DNA of 64,000 nucleotides, from the NCBI GenBank assembly GCA_024516155.1, contig JAJJXM010000030.1, positions 434,001-498,000 on the forward strand, read 5' to 3'. Below are positions 22,334 to 33,000 of this stretch, in pieces. Every line of letters begins with the position of its first letter. Position 1 is the first letter of the stretch. Position numbers and translations under genes: made by a program. The stretch is from Pyronema omphalodes. Lineage: Eukaryota; Ascomycota; Pezizomycetes; Pezizales; Pyronemataceae. Under the pieces are notes generated by a model, which saw nothing but the letters and a program-made list of their open reading frames with translations, had not been told where the DNA came from and searched no databases.

Positions 22334-23626
22334 ATGGACCAACCAAATAATTCTCCACGAAACCAAAAAAAACCTTCACCAAAGGAAACCTTCAATTCAG
22401 TATATGGTTTCGATCAGCATGAAGAAACAGAAATGATTTTGTCAGATGACATGTTTGACTGTTATAGCCCGTTGGATCATGCTGCGTTACATATACACCG
22501 TCTGTCAAAAGCTGAGATATCAACACCGGAGATAGAAGCACCTGAGATATCAACACTGGAGATAGAAGCACCTGAGATAGAAGCACCGGAGATATCATCC
22601 TCCTCCTCCTCCTCCTCCTCTGATTATGACACATCATCCCCCAACCTCCCCGACATATCCCCTTTCCGCATAACCTCCCCCACCTCCCCCAAATCCCCAT
22701 CCCATCCCCTATCCCCATCCCCACCCCCACCCGCCATCTCCCCCCGCTACACACCCCCCCGTCCCCGCCACTTCAGTTCCCCCCGCCCCCTGGTCCACCG
22801 CACAAGCTACACCTGCGGCTTCCCTTTATGCCAGCCACGATCACAATCACGCGGCAGACCAAGACCAAGACCAAGCCTACAACACCCCACCAAAGAATCC
22901 TTATCGCAGCATTATCTCCATGAACACGCAACACTAGAATGCCAAAAACAGGCAACCCAGAAATGTCAACGTGCCCCATGGCAGAGGATTGTGGTTGTTT
23001 ATGTACCTTCAAACCAGACAGCGCAACAAAACCATACAGCGCCACCAGAACAAGAACAAGAACAAGTACAAGAAGAAAACAGGATCACGGGACAAGAAGA
23101 AGAACAAGAAGAAAACAGGATCATGGGGCAAGAACAAGAACAAGAAGGAAAAGAGATGAGGATGAGGATGCGGATACCAGAGAAGGGACCCCCAACGGTG
23201 GGCTTAAATTGTGGGTGCTTGACGGGGTTTGATTGGTCCGATCATGAAGCGGTCAGAGGATTGAATCGGTGGATTTTGTGCGGAGATGTGGTGGCTTATG
23301 AACGCGGGGATGATGGGTGGAGGGAGTGGCGGGTGGTGAAACGGGATAGGGATAGGCAGAAGATGATGGGGGGGAGGTTTGGGGGGTATCGGAAGGGGAA
23401 GAGAGAGGTAATGGGGGATAGGCTGCGGGAACGGGGGGTGGATATGAAGCCGGTTCGTGGGGATAAGCAGAGGGAGTTTGATAGGGCTAGTATTACCAAA
23501 GTGGATGAAAGGTTAGATAGGATACATGAGGAGATGGAACAATATGTGGTTGGGCGACGAGAAGGTCTGGGGGAGATGGAGATAAAGAGGAGGTCCTACA
23601 AATTTCAGTTTCCGGGATTGCTCTAG
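22334..23626 (+). CDS. Hypothetical proline- and glutamate-rich protein, unrecognised
   Basis: A single uninterrupted ORF of 430 codons starts at an ATG with a good context (CACAATGG). The N-terminal third is acidic with an imperfect PEIEAPEIST repeat, then a poly-Ser run, then a Pro-rich basic region (about residues 110-185). A possible C2H2-like pattern follows (CGFPLC, then HYLHEH about 30 residues later). A Gln-Glu repeat (EQEQEQ near 240-270) leads to a better-ordered C-terminal segment (NCGCLTGFDWSDHEAVRGLN, then RDGWREWRVVKR-like sequence). I do not recognise a family. Low-complexity DNA could keep the frame open by chance in the middle, but the non-repetitive C-terminal 170 codons favour a real gene. 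Confidence 0.55.
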   Translation: MDQPNNSPRNQKKPSPKETFNSVYGFDQHEETEMILSDDMFDCYSPLDHAALHIHRLSKAEISTPEIEAPEISTLEIEAPEIEAPEISSSSSSSSSDYDTSSPNLPDISPFRITSPTSPKSPSHPLSPSPPPPAISPRYTPPRPRHFSSPRPLVHRTSYTCGFPLCQPRSQSRGRPRPRPSLQHPTKESLSQHYLHEHATLECQKQATQKCQRAPWQRIVVVYVPSNQTAQQNHTAPPEQEQEQVQEENRITGQEEEQEENRIMGQEQEQEGKEMRMRMRIPEKGPPTVGLNCGCLTGFDWSDHEAVRGLNRWILCGDVVAYERGDDGWREWRVVKRDRDRQKMMGGRFGGYRKGKREVMGDRLRERGVDMKPVRGDKQREFDRASITKVDERLDRIHEEMEQYVVGRREGLGEMEIKRRSYKFQFPGLL

Positions 23627-24006
23627 AAAAAAAAAAGAAAATATGATTTGCGCCTGCAAAATTTGTAGAGGTCGAAATACCGATAAAAAGAAAATGATAC
23701 AGAAACCTTGTTCATAAAGATGAGGTCGGGCCGGGAAACATTTAACGGTATTCACAAGGAATTGTTGTATGCAGTGTATGTGCGATGGCTTGGCACGAGT
23801 GATGGCTTGAGACGCAGAACGCTTGGGGGGGGGGGGATGGGAGGGGCGGAAGTACGCTCATGTGACATGAACCTCTACACACTATTCAGCGTCACAAGCA
23901 TTCTGTTTAGCGTCAAATGTTCCCCCTTGGCTTTAAAAAAACCTTTGGCCTCACCTTTAATGTATAACGATACCCTGCCAATATCTTTATAGCACAAACT
24001 ACCGTT

Positions 24007-24680
24007 TTGATTTGATTTGATTTGATTTGATTTTCTTGAACGTTTCCAACCTTAAGGTTATGACGTATGCCACGGTCTAATTACATTTTGAGGCTCCAGC
24101 TGTTATCTTAGAGTCTCGCTGGTATCCGCCCCAGAGCGTACTTTATTTCTTGGGCCTGTTGTCACCTCTCTTCCTCCTGCTGGTGTTCATTCTCGTCGTT
24201 GCATTTTGGAGCCCTGTTCGCTCTTTTCGCACCCGGCACTCTCAACTCGACACTCTCACTCCGTTATTTGCACCCTGCCTCTGCTCTCTTCTGCTCTCTT
24301 CTGCTCTCCTCTGCTCTCCTCTGCTCTCCTCTGCTCTCCTCTGCTCTCCTCTGCTCTCCTCTGCTCTCCTCTGCTCTCCTCTGCTCTCCTCTGCTCTCCT
24401 CTGCTCTCCTCTGCTCTCCTTAACTCTCCTCTTCTCTCCTCGCCTCTCTACTTCAATCCTCTCTGCTCCTCTCCCCTCTTCTCCTCTCTTCTCTGCTCCA
24501 TTACATTGGTCTTCGCTCCTCTTCTCTGCTCTTTATAACTCTTCACTCCGCCTCTCTCCCTTCGCCCCTCGACTTTTTCCCGTTCTTTTCAGACCTCTTC
24601 TTTCACCTCTCTCTTCAGCTTTTGTCTCATCCTGTCCTCTTCTTCCTTTCACTTCCTCTCTTTTGCCTTTCTCGCGCGCG
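24007..24680 (-). mobile_element. 5'-truncated non-LTR retroelement with 12-bp target-site duplication
   Basis: Read on the minus strand, the element begins CGCGCGAGAAAGG and ends with a tail of tandem (AAATC) units. It is flanked by CAAACTACCGTT at 23995-24006 and 24681-24692, a clean 12-bp duplication. The tail and variable-length duplication indicate target-primed reverse transcription. A second copy lies at 39322-39809. In that copy the minus frame ends with an ORF (…NENQQEEERWQQAQEMKYAL…), which suggests the C-terminus of an element protein; here the frame is less open. An internal 10-bp array (CTCTGCTCTC) at 24285-24425 is expanded relative to the other copy. Confidence 0.85.
24285..24425 (+). 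repeat. 10-bp minisatellite CTCTGCTCTC
   Basis: About 13 tandem units lie inside the retroelement copy. The equivalent stretch of the second copy (39546-39620) has a different unit, CTCTTCTCCT, and fewer copies, so the array expanded independently. Confidence 0.9.
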
Positions 24681-24692
24681 CAAACTACCGTT

Positions 24693-25233
24693 ATTTCCCA
24701 TACAAAACCATCAGAACCGCAGAAAAGTTCCGGTATGCAGAAATTACCATTTTAGTATCCATAGCTGTAGACAAGCTTACCAGTAACAGAATTGTATCAA
24801 GTTGCATAGTTTCCCAGAAACCCTTTCCATCATATATTAAACCGGGAACCCTCCAAACAAGTGACCTCCCATGAATCATCGAACCCGCACTATAACAACC
24901 TAACGTCTCTAGTACCAAAACTTCATATCCTCAGAAAACTCCACTTCCACTGAAACAGAATCAGAAGCAGAAACAGAAATTAATTATTCCTGTTCCTGTT
25001 CCTGTTCCTGTTCCTGTTCCTGTTCCTGTTCCTGTTCCTGTTCCTCTTGTAATAAAACTCACTTCTAGCAAAGCAGATTCAGAGAATCCCTCAAAATCAT
25101 CAACAAGAACCCTATACTCAAAATCGTAGTGACGTGCGCGAGAAGAAAAAGATGGAAGTGGAAATGGACCCCTCAAAAAGTTAATTAAAGTTAGATAAGC
25201 AAGTACAACAAGAAAATCTACATGTAGATAGAA
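24693..25233. other. Short spacer with CCTGTT array
   Basis: No gene is seen. A CCTGTT hexamer repeats about nine times at 24989-25043. Confidence 0.6.
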
Positions 25234-25241
25234 TATGCATC

Positions 25242-26007
25242 TAGGGATGCACACGAGACGAGACGAGACGAGACCAAGCTTGGTCTCGAGACGTCTCGTC
25301 TCGTGGGATTTTGGTCTCGTAAGTCTCGAGACGTCTCGAGCTCTCGGCGAGACACTCGAGACTTTTCGCTAAAAAAAAAAGCAAAGTAAAACTTAGAGAA
25401 AAGAACAAATAAAAGAACTAAAAAAAAATACAATTCCTCCAAATATTGCATTTTCCAGTTCTCTTCCTCTTCGTGATCTCCTTTTTCCTAGTCTCTAAAA
25501 TAGGTAACTCAGAAAAAAAAAAAGTACAAAAAAATCACAATTCCTCCGAGTATTGCCTTTCTGGATTCTCATATTCTTTGTGCTCTTCAATCTCCCAATC
25601 CTCAACCTCTGAAAGTCCATTCCAACTTTTGATGAGGAGCACTACGATTGTATTTTTGCCTAACAAGCGATCCCCATTATTCGTGATAATATTTCCTAAA
25701 CATGTAGACTTAGTCAGCGAAGGGTCCTTCAATTCAGTGACAAGCATCACCGGCATCAGAGAATAGTCGTTCAGAGGGAACATTAGAACAACCCTACAGC
25801 CTACTAGCTCGCAGTATGGCTTCTGCTGCTATCTGGAATTTTCATGAATTATGTATATTTTTTGTTTTTATTTCGTCATTTTTTACATATATTTCCTATG
25901 TCTCGAAAAGTCTCGAGACGTCTCGTCTCGTGAAAATCCAGTCTCGTCGGTCTCGAGACTAAAGCTCGAACTCTCGTCTCGAGCCGCTCGTCTCGTGTGC
26001 ATCCCTA
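25242..26007 (-). mobile_element. 766-bp hAT relic with 8-bp target-site duplication
   Basis: Ends TAGGGATGCACACGAGACGA and, read from the right, TAGGGATGCACACGAGACGA are perfect inverted repeats. The 8-bp duplication TATGCATC flanks both sides (25234-25241 and 26008-26015). Both terminal regions are dense in CTCGAGACGTCTCG/GAGACGAG palindromic motifs. The interior retains a decayed piece of hAT transposase on the minus strand, so this is an internally deleted autonomous element rather than an unrelated MITE. Confidence 0.95.
25535..25783 (-). pseudogene. hAT transposase C-terminal fragment
   Basis: The 82-codon frame includes GNIITNNGDRLLGKNTIVVL and then LLIKSWNGL. This resembles the end of the hAT dimerisation domain (pattern NRL-x-P, then LxCLKSWN). 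Everything upstream of the C-terminal domain, including the catalytic residues, is absent. Confidence 0.7.
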
Positions 26008-26015
26008 TATGCATC

Positions 26016-27558
26016 TAAGCATGCCATGTCCACTTCCACTTCTACTTCCACTACATGGCAAACTAAGCACCTTTCAACACCCTGCGGCTTAAGCCCCAGT
26101 ATTCTATCGCGGGAGCTTCGAATCTTTTGATGAGGAACAGGATTGCGCTGCTTAATGTGTTGTTTCGGGTTCTGGGTTCGGGGCTCTTGGTTCGAGGTTC
26201 GGGATTCCATATTCCATGATATCCTATAGAATCGTCATTACCCAGTGTGCATTCCACTATCTCAGATCCATCCTTTGTCCCTTATTCTTTGTTCTTTATT
26301 CTTTGTTCTTTGTTCTGTTATTCCGTATTCTGTTATTCCGTATTCGTTATTCCGTATTCGATATTCCGTATTCGATATTCCGTATTCGATATTCCGTATT
26401 CGATATTCCATATTCGATATTCCGTATTCGATATTCCATATTCAATATTCCATATTCAATATTCCACCCCATACAATCGCCAATACCAACCGTATACTGC
26501 ACACTATCCCAAGTCTATCCTATCCTCCTACCTCTCTATTCTCCCCACCTCCACCTTTACCTTCCGAACCCCCCCCTTTCAACCCTCCACAACAACCTTA
26601 CTAACCTTTACCAGCTCTAGCTCTGGCTTTTCGTTGAGCCCCTGCTTAACTCTTGTTCTGGGTTCTCTTGTCTCTTTTCCCTGTCATATCCTGTCATATC
26701 CTGTCATATCCTGTCATATCCTGTCATATCCCGTCATATAATTCTTATAATTCTTATAATTCTTATGCTACAATACTACAACACTACAACACTACAACAC
26801 TACAACACTACAACATCTCGTACGTTAGAAGAGGGAAGAAGGAAGAAAGCGCAAAAGGCGCAGGAAAAAAGAAATGGGATAAAAAAAAAGAGACAAAAGG
26901 AGACAAAAAATAAAAAGACAAAACAAAAAAAAAAAAAAACAAAAAGCTGCAGCTCAAAATCCACGACACGACACAGAAAATAATCAACCAGAAACTAAAC
27001 AACAACAACCAGAAAACCAGAAACTAAACAACAACAACCAGAAACTAAACAATAACAACAACAACCAGAAAACCAACAACCAGAAAACCAACAACAACAA
27101 CCAGAAACTAAACAACAACAACCAGAAACTAAACAACAACAACCAGAAACTAAACAACAACCAGATAATCAACAAACAGCAAGCACCCCGCCCCCCCGGA
27201 AGGGAAAGTAAAACGAAGGAAAAGAAAATATGTAAGTAAGTATATGTAAACATTGTAAAAGTATATATAAATAAGCAAACAAAAACACTTTAAACGCCTT
27301 AACACATCTGAAATTACACCATTCCTTATTCTTCGCCGTTGCCCTCCTCCCTCCCCTCCCTATCCTCTTTACCCCTCCATCCTCATTGCTCTCCCCCCCT
27401 CGCCCTTCCCTGCCCCTTATCCCTCCCTCCCTCCCCTCCCTATCCCTCCCTCCCTCCCCCTCCCTTATCCCTCCTCCCTTCCCCCTCCTCACCCCCCACC
27501 CTCACACCCCCCCCCATCCCCCCCATCCACCCATCCCCCCCTCTCCCCCTCGGGGTGC
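26016..27558. other. Minisatellite-rich spacer
   Basis: No gene is supported. Arrays in order: ATTCCGTATTCGAT-type 14-mer (26320-26465), CTGTCATATC 10-mer (26682-26737), ATTCTTATA (26740-26768), ACACTACA (26772-26815), ACCAGAAACTAAACAACAAC (26985-27165), then a C-rich CCCTCCCTCC stretch (27340-27545). ORFs across these are repeat translations. Confidence 0.6.
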
Positions 27559-29954
27559 CTACACTTCCACCTCCTCGACGACCCTCCCAGATTCAAACCC
27601 ATCAAACAGCCCCGCCTCGCCCTTGGGTAAATCCGCCGGATTTCTCTCACTAAACACAGGTTCAATAGTCTTAACCCAGCGATTCCGTCGTTCAAGGAGA
27701 TCCCTAGTTTGCTGGCCTAATCCTACGTGTGCCCTTGCTACCCCTGCTCCTATTGGTATGTTCTTTTTCTTTTTTGTCGCTTTCATGTTCCGGGATCGTT
27801 TGGCGAAGGCTTGTTCTACCTAAGGGGGCGTTAGTGGGGGTGGAGAAGAGGGGGGGGGGGGGTGGAGAAGAGGGGGGGGGGGGGGTGGCTGGGGGGGAAG
27901 GGTTGAAAAGAAAGGGTTGATATGAGAAGGGTCGAAGAATGCGTGAGGAGGGTTAAATAGAGGGAAAGGGGGTAAAAAATGTAAGAAGGGGTGAAGCTGG
28001 GGGAAGGGTCGAATGCAGAGAGAGGGTCGAATATAGGAATATAGTCGAGAATAGGGTCAAACATAGAAAGAGGGTCAAAGAAAAGGATATGGTCGAGGAT
28101 AGGGTCGAATAAGTGTGAAAGGGTTAAAAATGCAAACAGGGTCAAATACAGGGAAAGGGTTAAAAACGGAGGTTAAAGGCTCAAGAAAAGAGGGTAAAAG
28201 GTTGAAGTAGGCCAACAAGGCGAGAAGGGCTTTAAGCTATTTCCAGCTGTAGCGAGCCTTGCGGGACCTTGCATACATAGCCTCGACAAGTCTCGCCAAG
28301 CAAAGCTATCCCAGTCTGCAGGCTACCGACAGGCGAGTTTTTACGGTATATATATATAATAACGCAAAACAAAAAAAGGAAGTGAGATTCTGGGGGTATA
28401 CCTGTTTATCAAGATCCTCCAAAACCATAACATATTCCTGATACGCCAATTGTTCTTTAAGTTGTTCGGCAATCCTAGCCTTTCTAGCCGCATTAACAAC
28501 TGCCTGTTCCCTAAGTTGTTTCTGTAACAACCGAAGCCGAACAGAAACTTCATCATCTTCTCTATTATCGAAATCCAGGTCTTCGTTCGGATTTAATAAG
28601 CCCACATATACCATCTCTTGTCGGATTCTTTCATCCATTGTATGATAATCCGTTTTCCCCGTGGGAATCTTCCAGTTCACTTCCCCGGAATGAATCAAAG
28701 ATGTTGCATAAGTCTTTGCAGGTGCTGGAGTGGCCCCAGCATCTGGCATGGGCTCGTCGTCAGAGACTGGGTCTTCCGGCATATATGCTGCTAATAAACG
28801 ACTCAACAACGGACCACAGGAAACATTATCCGCCTCTCCTGGCTCTTCCAAATCCGCTGGTGATCCTCTTGCATGATTGGCAAACTTATTGCTGCTGCTA
28901 TTAGTAGGTGGAGCAGGGCTTGCGAGGTTTCCAACGGCTGGCCCATCTTCCTCGGTCCAGACTTCGGAATAATGTTTTCCGAGCTTGGGGATGATGTAGG
29001 GTTGTACCCTATCCCCGCGTTCTCGGAGGAAGGTGAGATCTTCTTCTGCGGTGAAGGGTCGGAAATATGGTTCGATGTATGCGGAGAAGGTGTGGATGGG
29101 GATTTGGTTGCTGGGGACGCTTTTACAGAAATCTCCATCTGGTGGATCCCCCGGGATTAGCGTCGAGAGATCGTCTTCCGGGAATCTTGCGACGGCGTAG
29201 GCGGCGGCTCGCTCGGCGTAGGTGTTGGCTGGTGTTACGGCTGGGATCTCGTAGACTGCTGGGTCGTCGTCCAGTGGTTCGAAGAATACGTTGTGGCTAC
29301 TTTGAACGGGTTGGTGTTCGGCGTCGGAGTCTTCGGGGGAGGATTGTTTCGGGTTTGGGGATTTCTTCTTTTTCTTGATGACTAGGTTATAGTTAGCAAT
29401 GGGTAAAGCAAGCAGGGCAGCTAACTATGGGGTGTAATGGAGAATAGAGAAGGAGGGGGATACTGACCTTTGGTATCGTTTGTAGGTCCTTGGCCGGTAG
29501 CTTGGTGAGCTCCAACTGCGAGCGGTCGTTTATGCTCAGGCTCCGCTTTACGTTTCTTGAGCTTTATCTTCTCTTTCCGCTCGGCATCTTCGAGGACTTT
29601 CTTATCGCGTGAGATTTGTGATTCTTCTCTATCCTTTGCTTTGCCCATGAAAGCGCGCATCGACTTCTCAGCGGCAGCCGAACGCGTATAAGCAGCCTCC
29701 TTAAGGCTTGTAAGTTCTTGTTTTAGAGTATGAAGGGAAGCAGAAGAAGGGATCCCGGGATTATTAGCAAGGTCTAATCTTTCAAAGACGTCTTCGTAGT
29801 CGATTTTTCCAATAGAGGAGGAGGGGTAATCGCTTGGGAGGGTGTCTCCGTATGTGCTACCAGATGCAGGAGTTGTGTTGCGACTATGAGATCGACGACT
29901 TTGAGATGACATTCCGCGCGACTTTCCTTTTCCTTTGGCGGAGGGGGTCGACAT
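27559..29954 (-). CDS. Ada3/Ngg1, SAGA histone acetyltransferase module subunit
   Basis: Three exons on the minus strand, 29954-29468, 29381-28402 and 27819-27559, give 575 residues with matching phases. Intron 1 (86 bp) has GTCAGT and GCTAAC signals; intron 2 is unusually long (582 bp) and repeat-filled. The protein shows family hallmarks: a Lys/Ser-rich N-terminus, a charged coiled coil near 120-160, the conserved block IPIHTFSAYIEPYFRPFT (about 250-268), a second coiled coil (RLRLLQKQLREQAVVNAARK), and the C-terminal block GVARAHVGLGQQTRDLLERR before WVKTIEPVF. Ada3 bridges Ada2 and Gcn5 in nuclear SAGA/ADA complexes that acetylate histone H3. An in-frame ATG-initiated extension to 30197 exists, but the start at 29954 fits the family's Ser/Lys-rich beginning. 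Confidence 0.92.
27835..28220 (-). repeat. Degenerate tandem repeat inside ADA3 intron 2
   Basis: On the plus strand a motif AGGGTCGAA/AGGGTCAAA/AGGGTTAAA recurs about every 20-28 bp from 27900 to 28200, preceded by two long G runs. This repeat accounts for most of the extra length of the 582-bp intron. Confidence 0.75.
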
Positions 29955-32900
29955 TGCGGGCTGTGCTGGGGGGGTTGATTGATTGCTTGATTGCTTGCTT
30001 GGTTTGGTTGTATTGTATTGTATGTATGTCTTTTTGCTATCGTGATGTGGTGAGGTTGCCGTGGTTCGTGCGTGGATGCGCGACCGCTTGTTGAACCCCG
30101 GGCCGGTTGCTGGGTTGGTCAAGAGCTTGGAGGAAACCGCGTTGGAAAGTGAATCTTGCAAGCGAAGCAGCGAAGCACACGCGAAAGGGCAGGCCACCTA
30201 GGTAAAAGCCGGCGTCCGGATCGTGGACTTTTGTTCCCACGAGAACCAACCTGAACCCCCGATTGACTTCCCCACACAACAACGATTGGAGATAGCTCCC
30301 GTAGGATAGCTTCAACCCCACATTATAGTTATTTTTTTATGATAACTGGGTCGTCGTTAATCGAGAAGGGCACAGATGGCGAAAAACAAATTGGCTTCCG
30401 GAAGCTTGGTGACAGGGGTTTACCCGGAATTCGGAGGTAATTAGTCATAGTGCAGGTGCAGAAATCGTCCGAACTGATTTCCCAGCTGGGGGTCAATTCC
30501 ATATGATCCAACGCTTATCCAACGACTTGTTACCAGTGGTGAAAGACCTTCTGGAAGACGCGTCGGTCACATGTTTTATGAACATGTGCGTGATTTTTTT
30601 TTCCAGGGATTCTCGAAGGATTGTGACACGGCATTGCAATTGACATTCCGGAGAGACCAAAGTATCGATTGTATCAGGAAAAACAGCATTGTCTAAGATG
30701 AGATGAGATCTCTACTCAATGAATTGATGAAGGAAACTCGTTGGTTTCGTTTCGTACAAGTATTCTTTGATGGAATTGACACGGGTGATAATCCATGCAT
30801 ATCAACCCAGTTCAACTCGTGACGCGTGTTGAGATGATTCAAAAAGAAAAACAGATATTTCCCAACGCATTTTTTTCTTTTTTCCCATCATCCCCTTGCT
30901 TCTTCTATGCAAAACATGACATATTCCAGAAGGAATTCATCAAGATCCGAAGTTTCTATGGAATCGCCGAGATGGAAACCCCGGTTACTCTATTTGTTGT
31001 ACCACCGGAACCGTGTTTTTACCAACGGAACGGTAGATGCCACTTTAAACTCGGAGACCCAACCAATCCGGAGAGTTTAAAAGATGCATTAGGGCGTTTC
31101 CCAAGATGCCCGCACCAAACGAACCTTCGAAGAACTATGTATGTATGTATGTATGTATGCCACCATACATAAATCCCCACCGACGACGCCAACATGGTGC
31201 ATGATCTCCGGATCGTGCCAATTGCAGCTGAAGATTACAGCTGGCCAGTGACGAGGCTGGGAACAGAATCATGCTGACTTGATGCAGTCGCTTACTTTTT
31301 TAATCCCCGGTCTACTGTAAGTGACTTCTGCAGAGATTCTGTAACGAAGTAGACGGTTCTGTCGATTAATATATTTTTGGCAAATGATATGAGACGATGA
31401 GCGTTTTTCTCTTTTTTGAATTCTTTTTCGACGGCGTGAGTGATGTGTCTTTTCAACTGTTCATAACGTTAGTCCGTCGTTAATCCATTCAATGAAGCCA
31501 TCCGTGCCCAGCCTCCTCGCTCAACGCCATCCCGGATCAACTTGCACGTTCAACGGTTAAACTGATTTGGTAGGGCTTAGTTTAAAGTACAGACATGGGC
31601 TGCTAAGGCAAGTTCGGATGCACGGCGAATTTGAGGCAGCGATTGGATGGAACGCCTGGAGAAGAAACGGAGGCGTTTCTGGGTTTAGGCATTTGTCTGG
31701 GGGGTGGGGCTTGGCTGACTGGCTAGCTTTTGCAAGGAAAATTGATCTTAGATTTAGATAGATCGCAGATGCCCATCTCGGCCACCACCCCGCTCTTTTT
31801 CTCATCTGGATGAGACGCGATGTTGCTGTGGGTGACTGCTTCTGCTTCTGCTGCTGCTGCTGCTGTATGTATGTTGTGGATACTTGTTTTTAGTGATTTG
31901 ATGTTTACAGAAGGAGTTTATTTGGAAGGTAAAGATGCGGGGTTCATATATGTAGATGACAATGATAATAGTAACAAATAAATAAACAAACTTTTCCAAT
32001 CTCACTCAATCCATCTCTGAAGAAATAAAAACTGATCTCTCTCGCTCGCTTCATCTCCCGCCCTCTCCCCCTCTCTCCCGTTGCCATGGGGACGTGGCAA
32101 TTCTAAAACCAATCCGGCAATTTCGCTAGCTAGCCTCTCGTCGCCTCGCTGCTCCTGCGCTTCTTTTCAAGTTCGCGACAACAACGCATCCCACCTTGCT
32201 GCTCCCACCAACGAGCGAAAAGCGCTTTTTCTAGCTGCATCAACGCAGCAGCAGAAGCAGCAGAAGCAGCAACACGCACACGTCTGTACCTTACAAACCT
32301 GGCGGAACATAGTCCACAACAAGCCCGGACACAGCTCCCAACCACCAGTTGATCGAATGTGAAAAAAGGAAGAATTTCCAAAAAAATTGGGGACAAGTAA
32401 TAACCATCTCTGTACATAACGACGAATAAGACGAAGAAAACGAGTAACGACAAATTTTAACGACTTACGATACAACACAAATTCTTATTTTGAACGCTGC
32501 CAGAAAGCATCAGCAGCAGTCACCAAGCAAGGAGAACCACAAGAACAGCAGCAGAAGCAACCAGCCATAAGCAGACAGAAGTTAGGCAGCCCAGAACCGA
32601 TTTTAGATAGACCAGACATCCCGAAGACAGCCAGAAAGGCGGACCATTCAGAAGGTCAGACAGGCCAGACAAGACAAGAAAAAGAAGACCAGCAGATAGA
32701 CACAAGAAGGACCAGCAGACCTCCAGCCCGAGTCCATCACAGCAGTCCTCCATCTCCACTGGGCCCTATCATCCATCCAATCCAACTTCCACCGGCCAGC
32801 CATCCACCGCAGCCCACCAATCCGACAACTCACACCTCTCCCCCACTCTCCACGTCCACCTTCATCGTCATTGCCGCTGCAAGTCCAATTGTCCTGCCAA

Positions 32901-33000
32901 GTGACCTGAATAATCCAACTGCGCTTATCAACATCGCCGATACTACGACAAAAACAACAAACAGTACATCGCCGCCGTCGTCGCCGCCGCCGTTGCGACA
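29955..33000. other. Divergent promoter region between ADA3 and cdc11
   Basis: No gene is supported. The minus-strand gene ADA3 and the plus-strand gene cdc11 fire away from each other across 3 kb. Close to ADA3 is a TTGATTGATTGCTTGATTGC repeat; near 31139-31160 is an ATGT tetramer run; 32100-33000 is rich in CAG/CAA and CCAGACA repeats and is probably the long 5' leader of cdc11. A 125-codon ORF at 30795-31172 has no recognisable domain. Confidence 0.5.

Noticed and set aside
30795..31172. 125-codon ORF between ADA3 and cdc11
   Set aside because: The interior has no recognisable family, and the 3' end runs into an ATGT microsatellite. Without expression data it cannot be supported.
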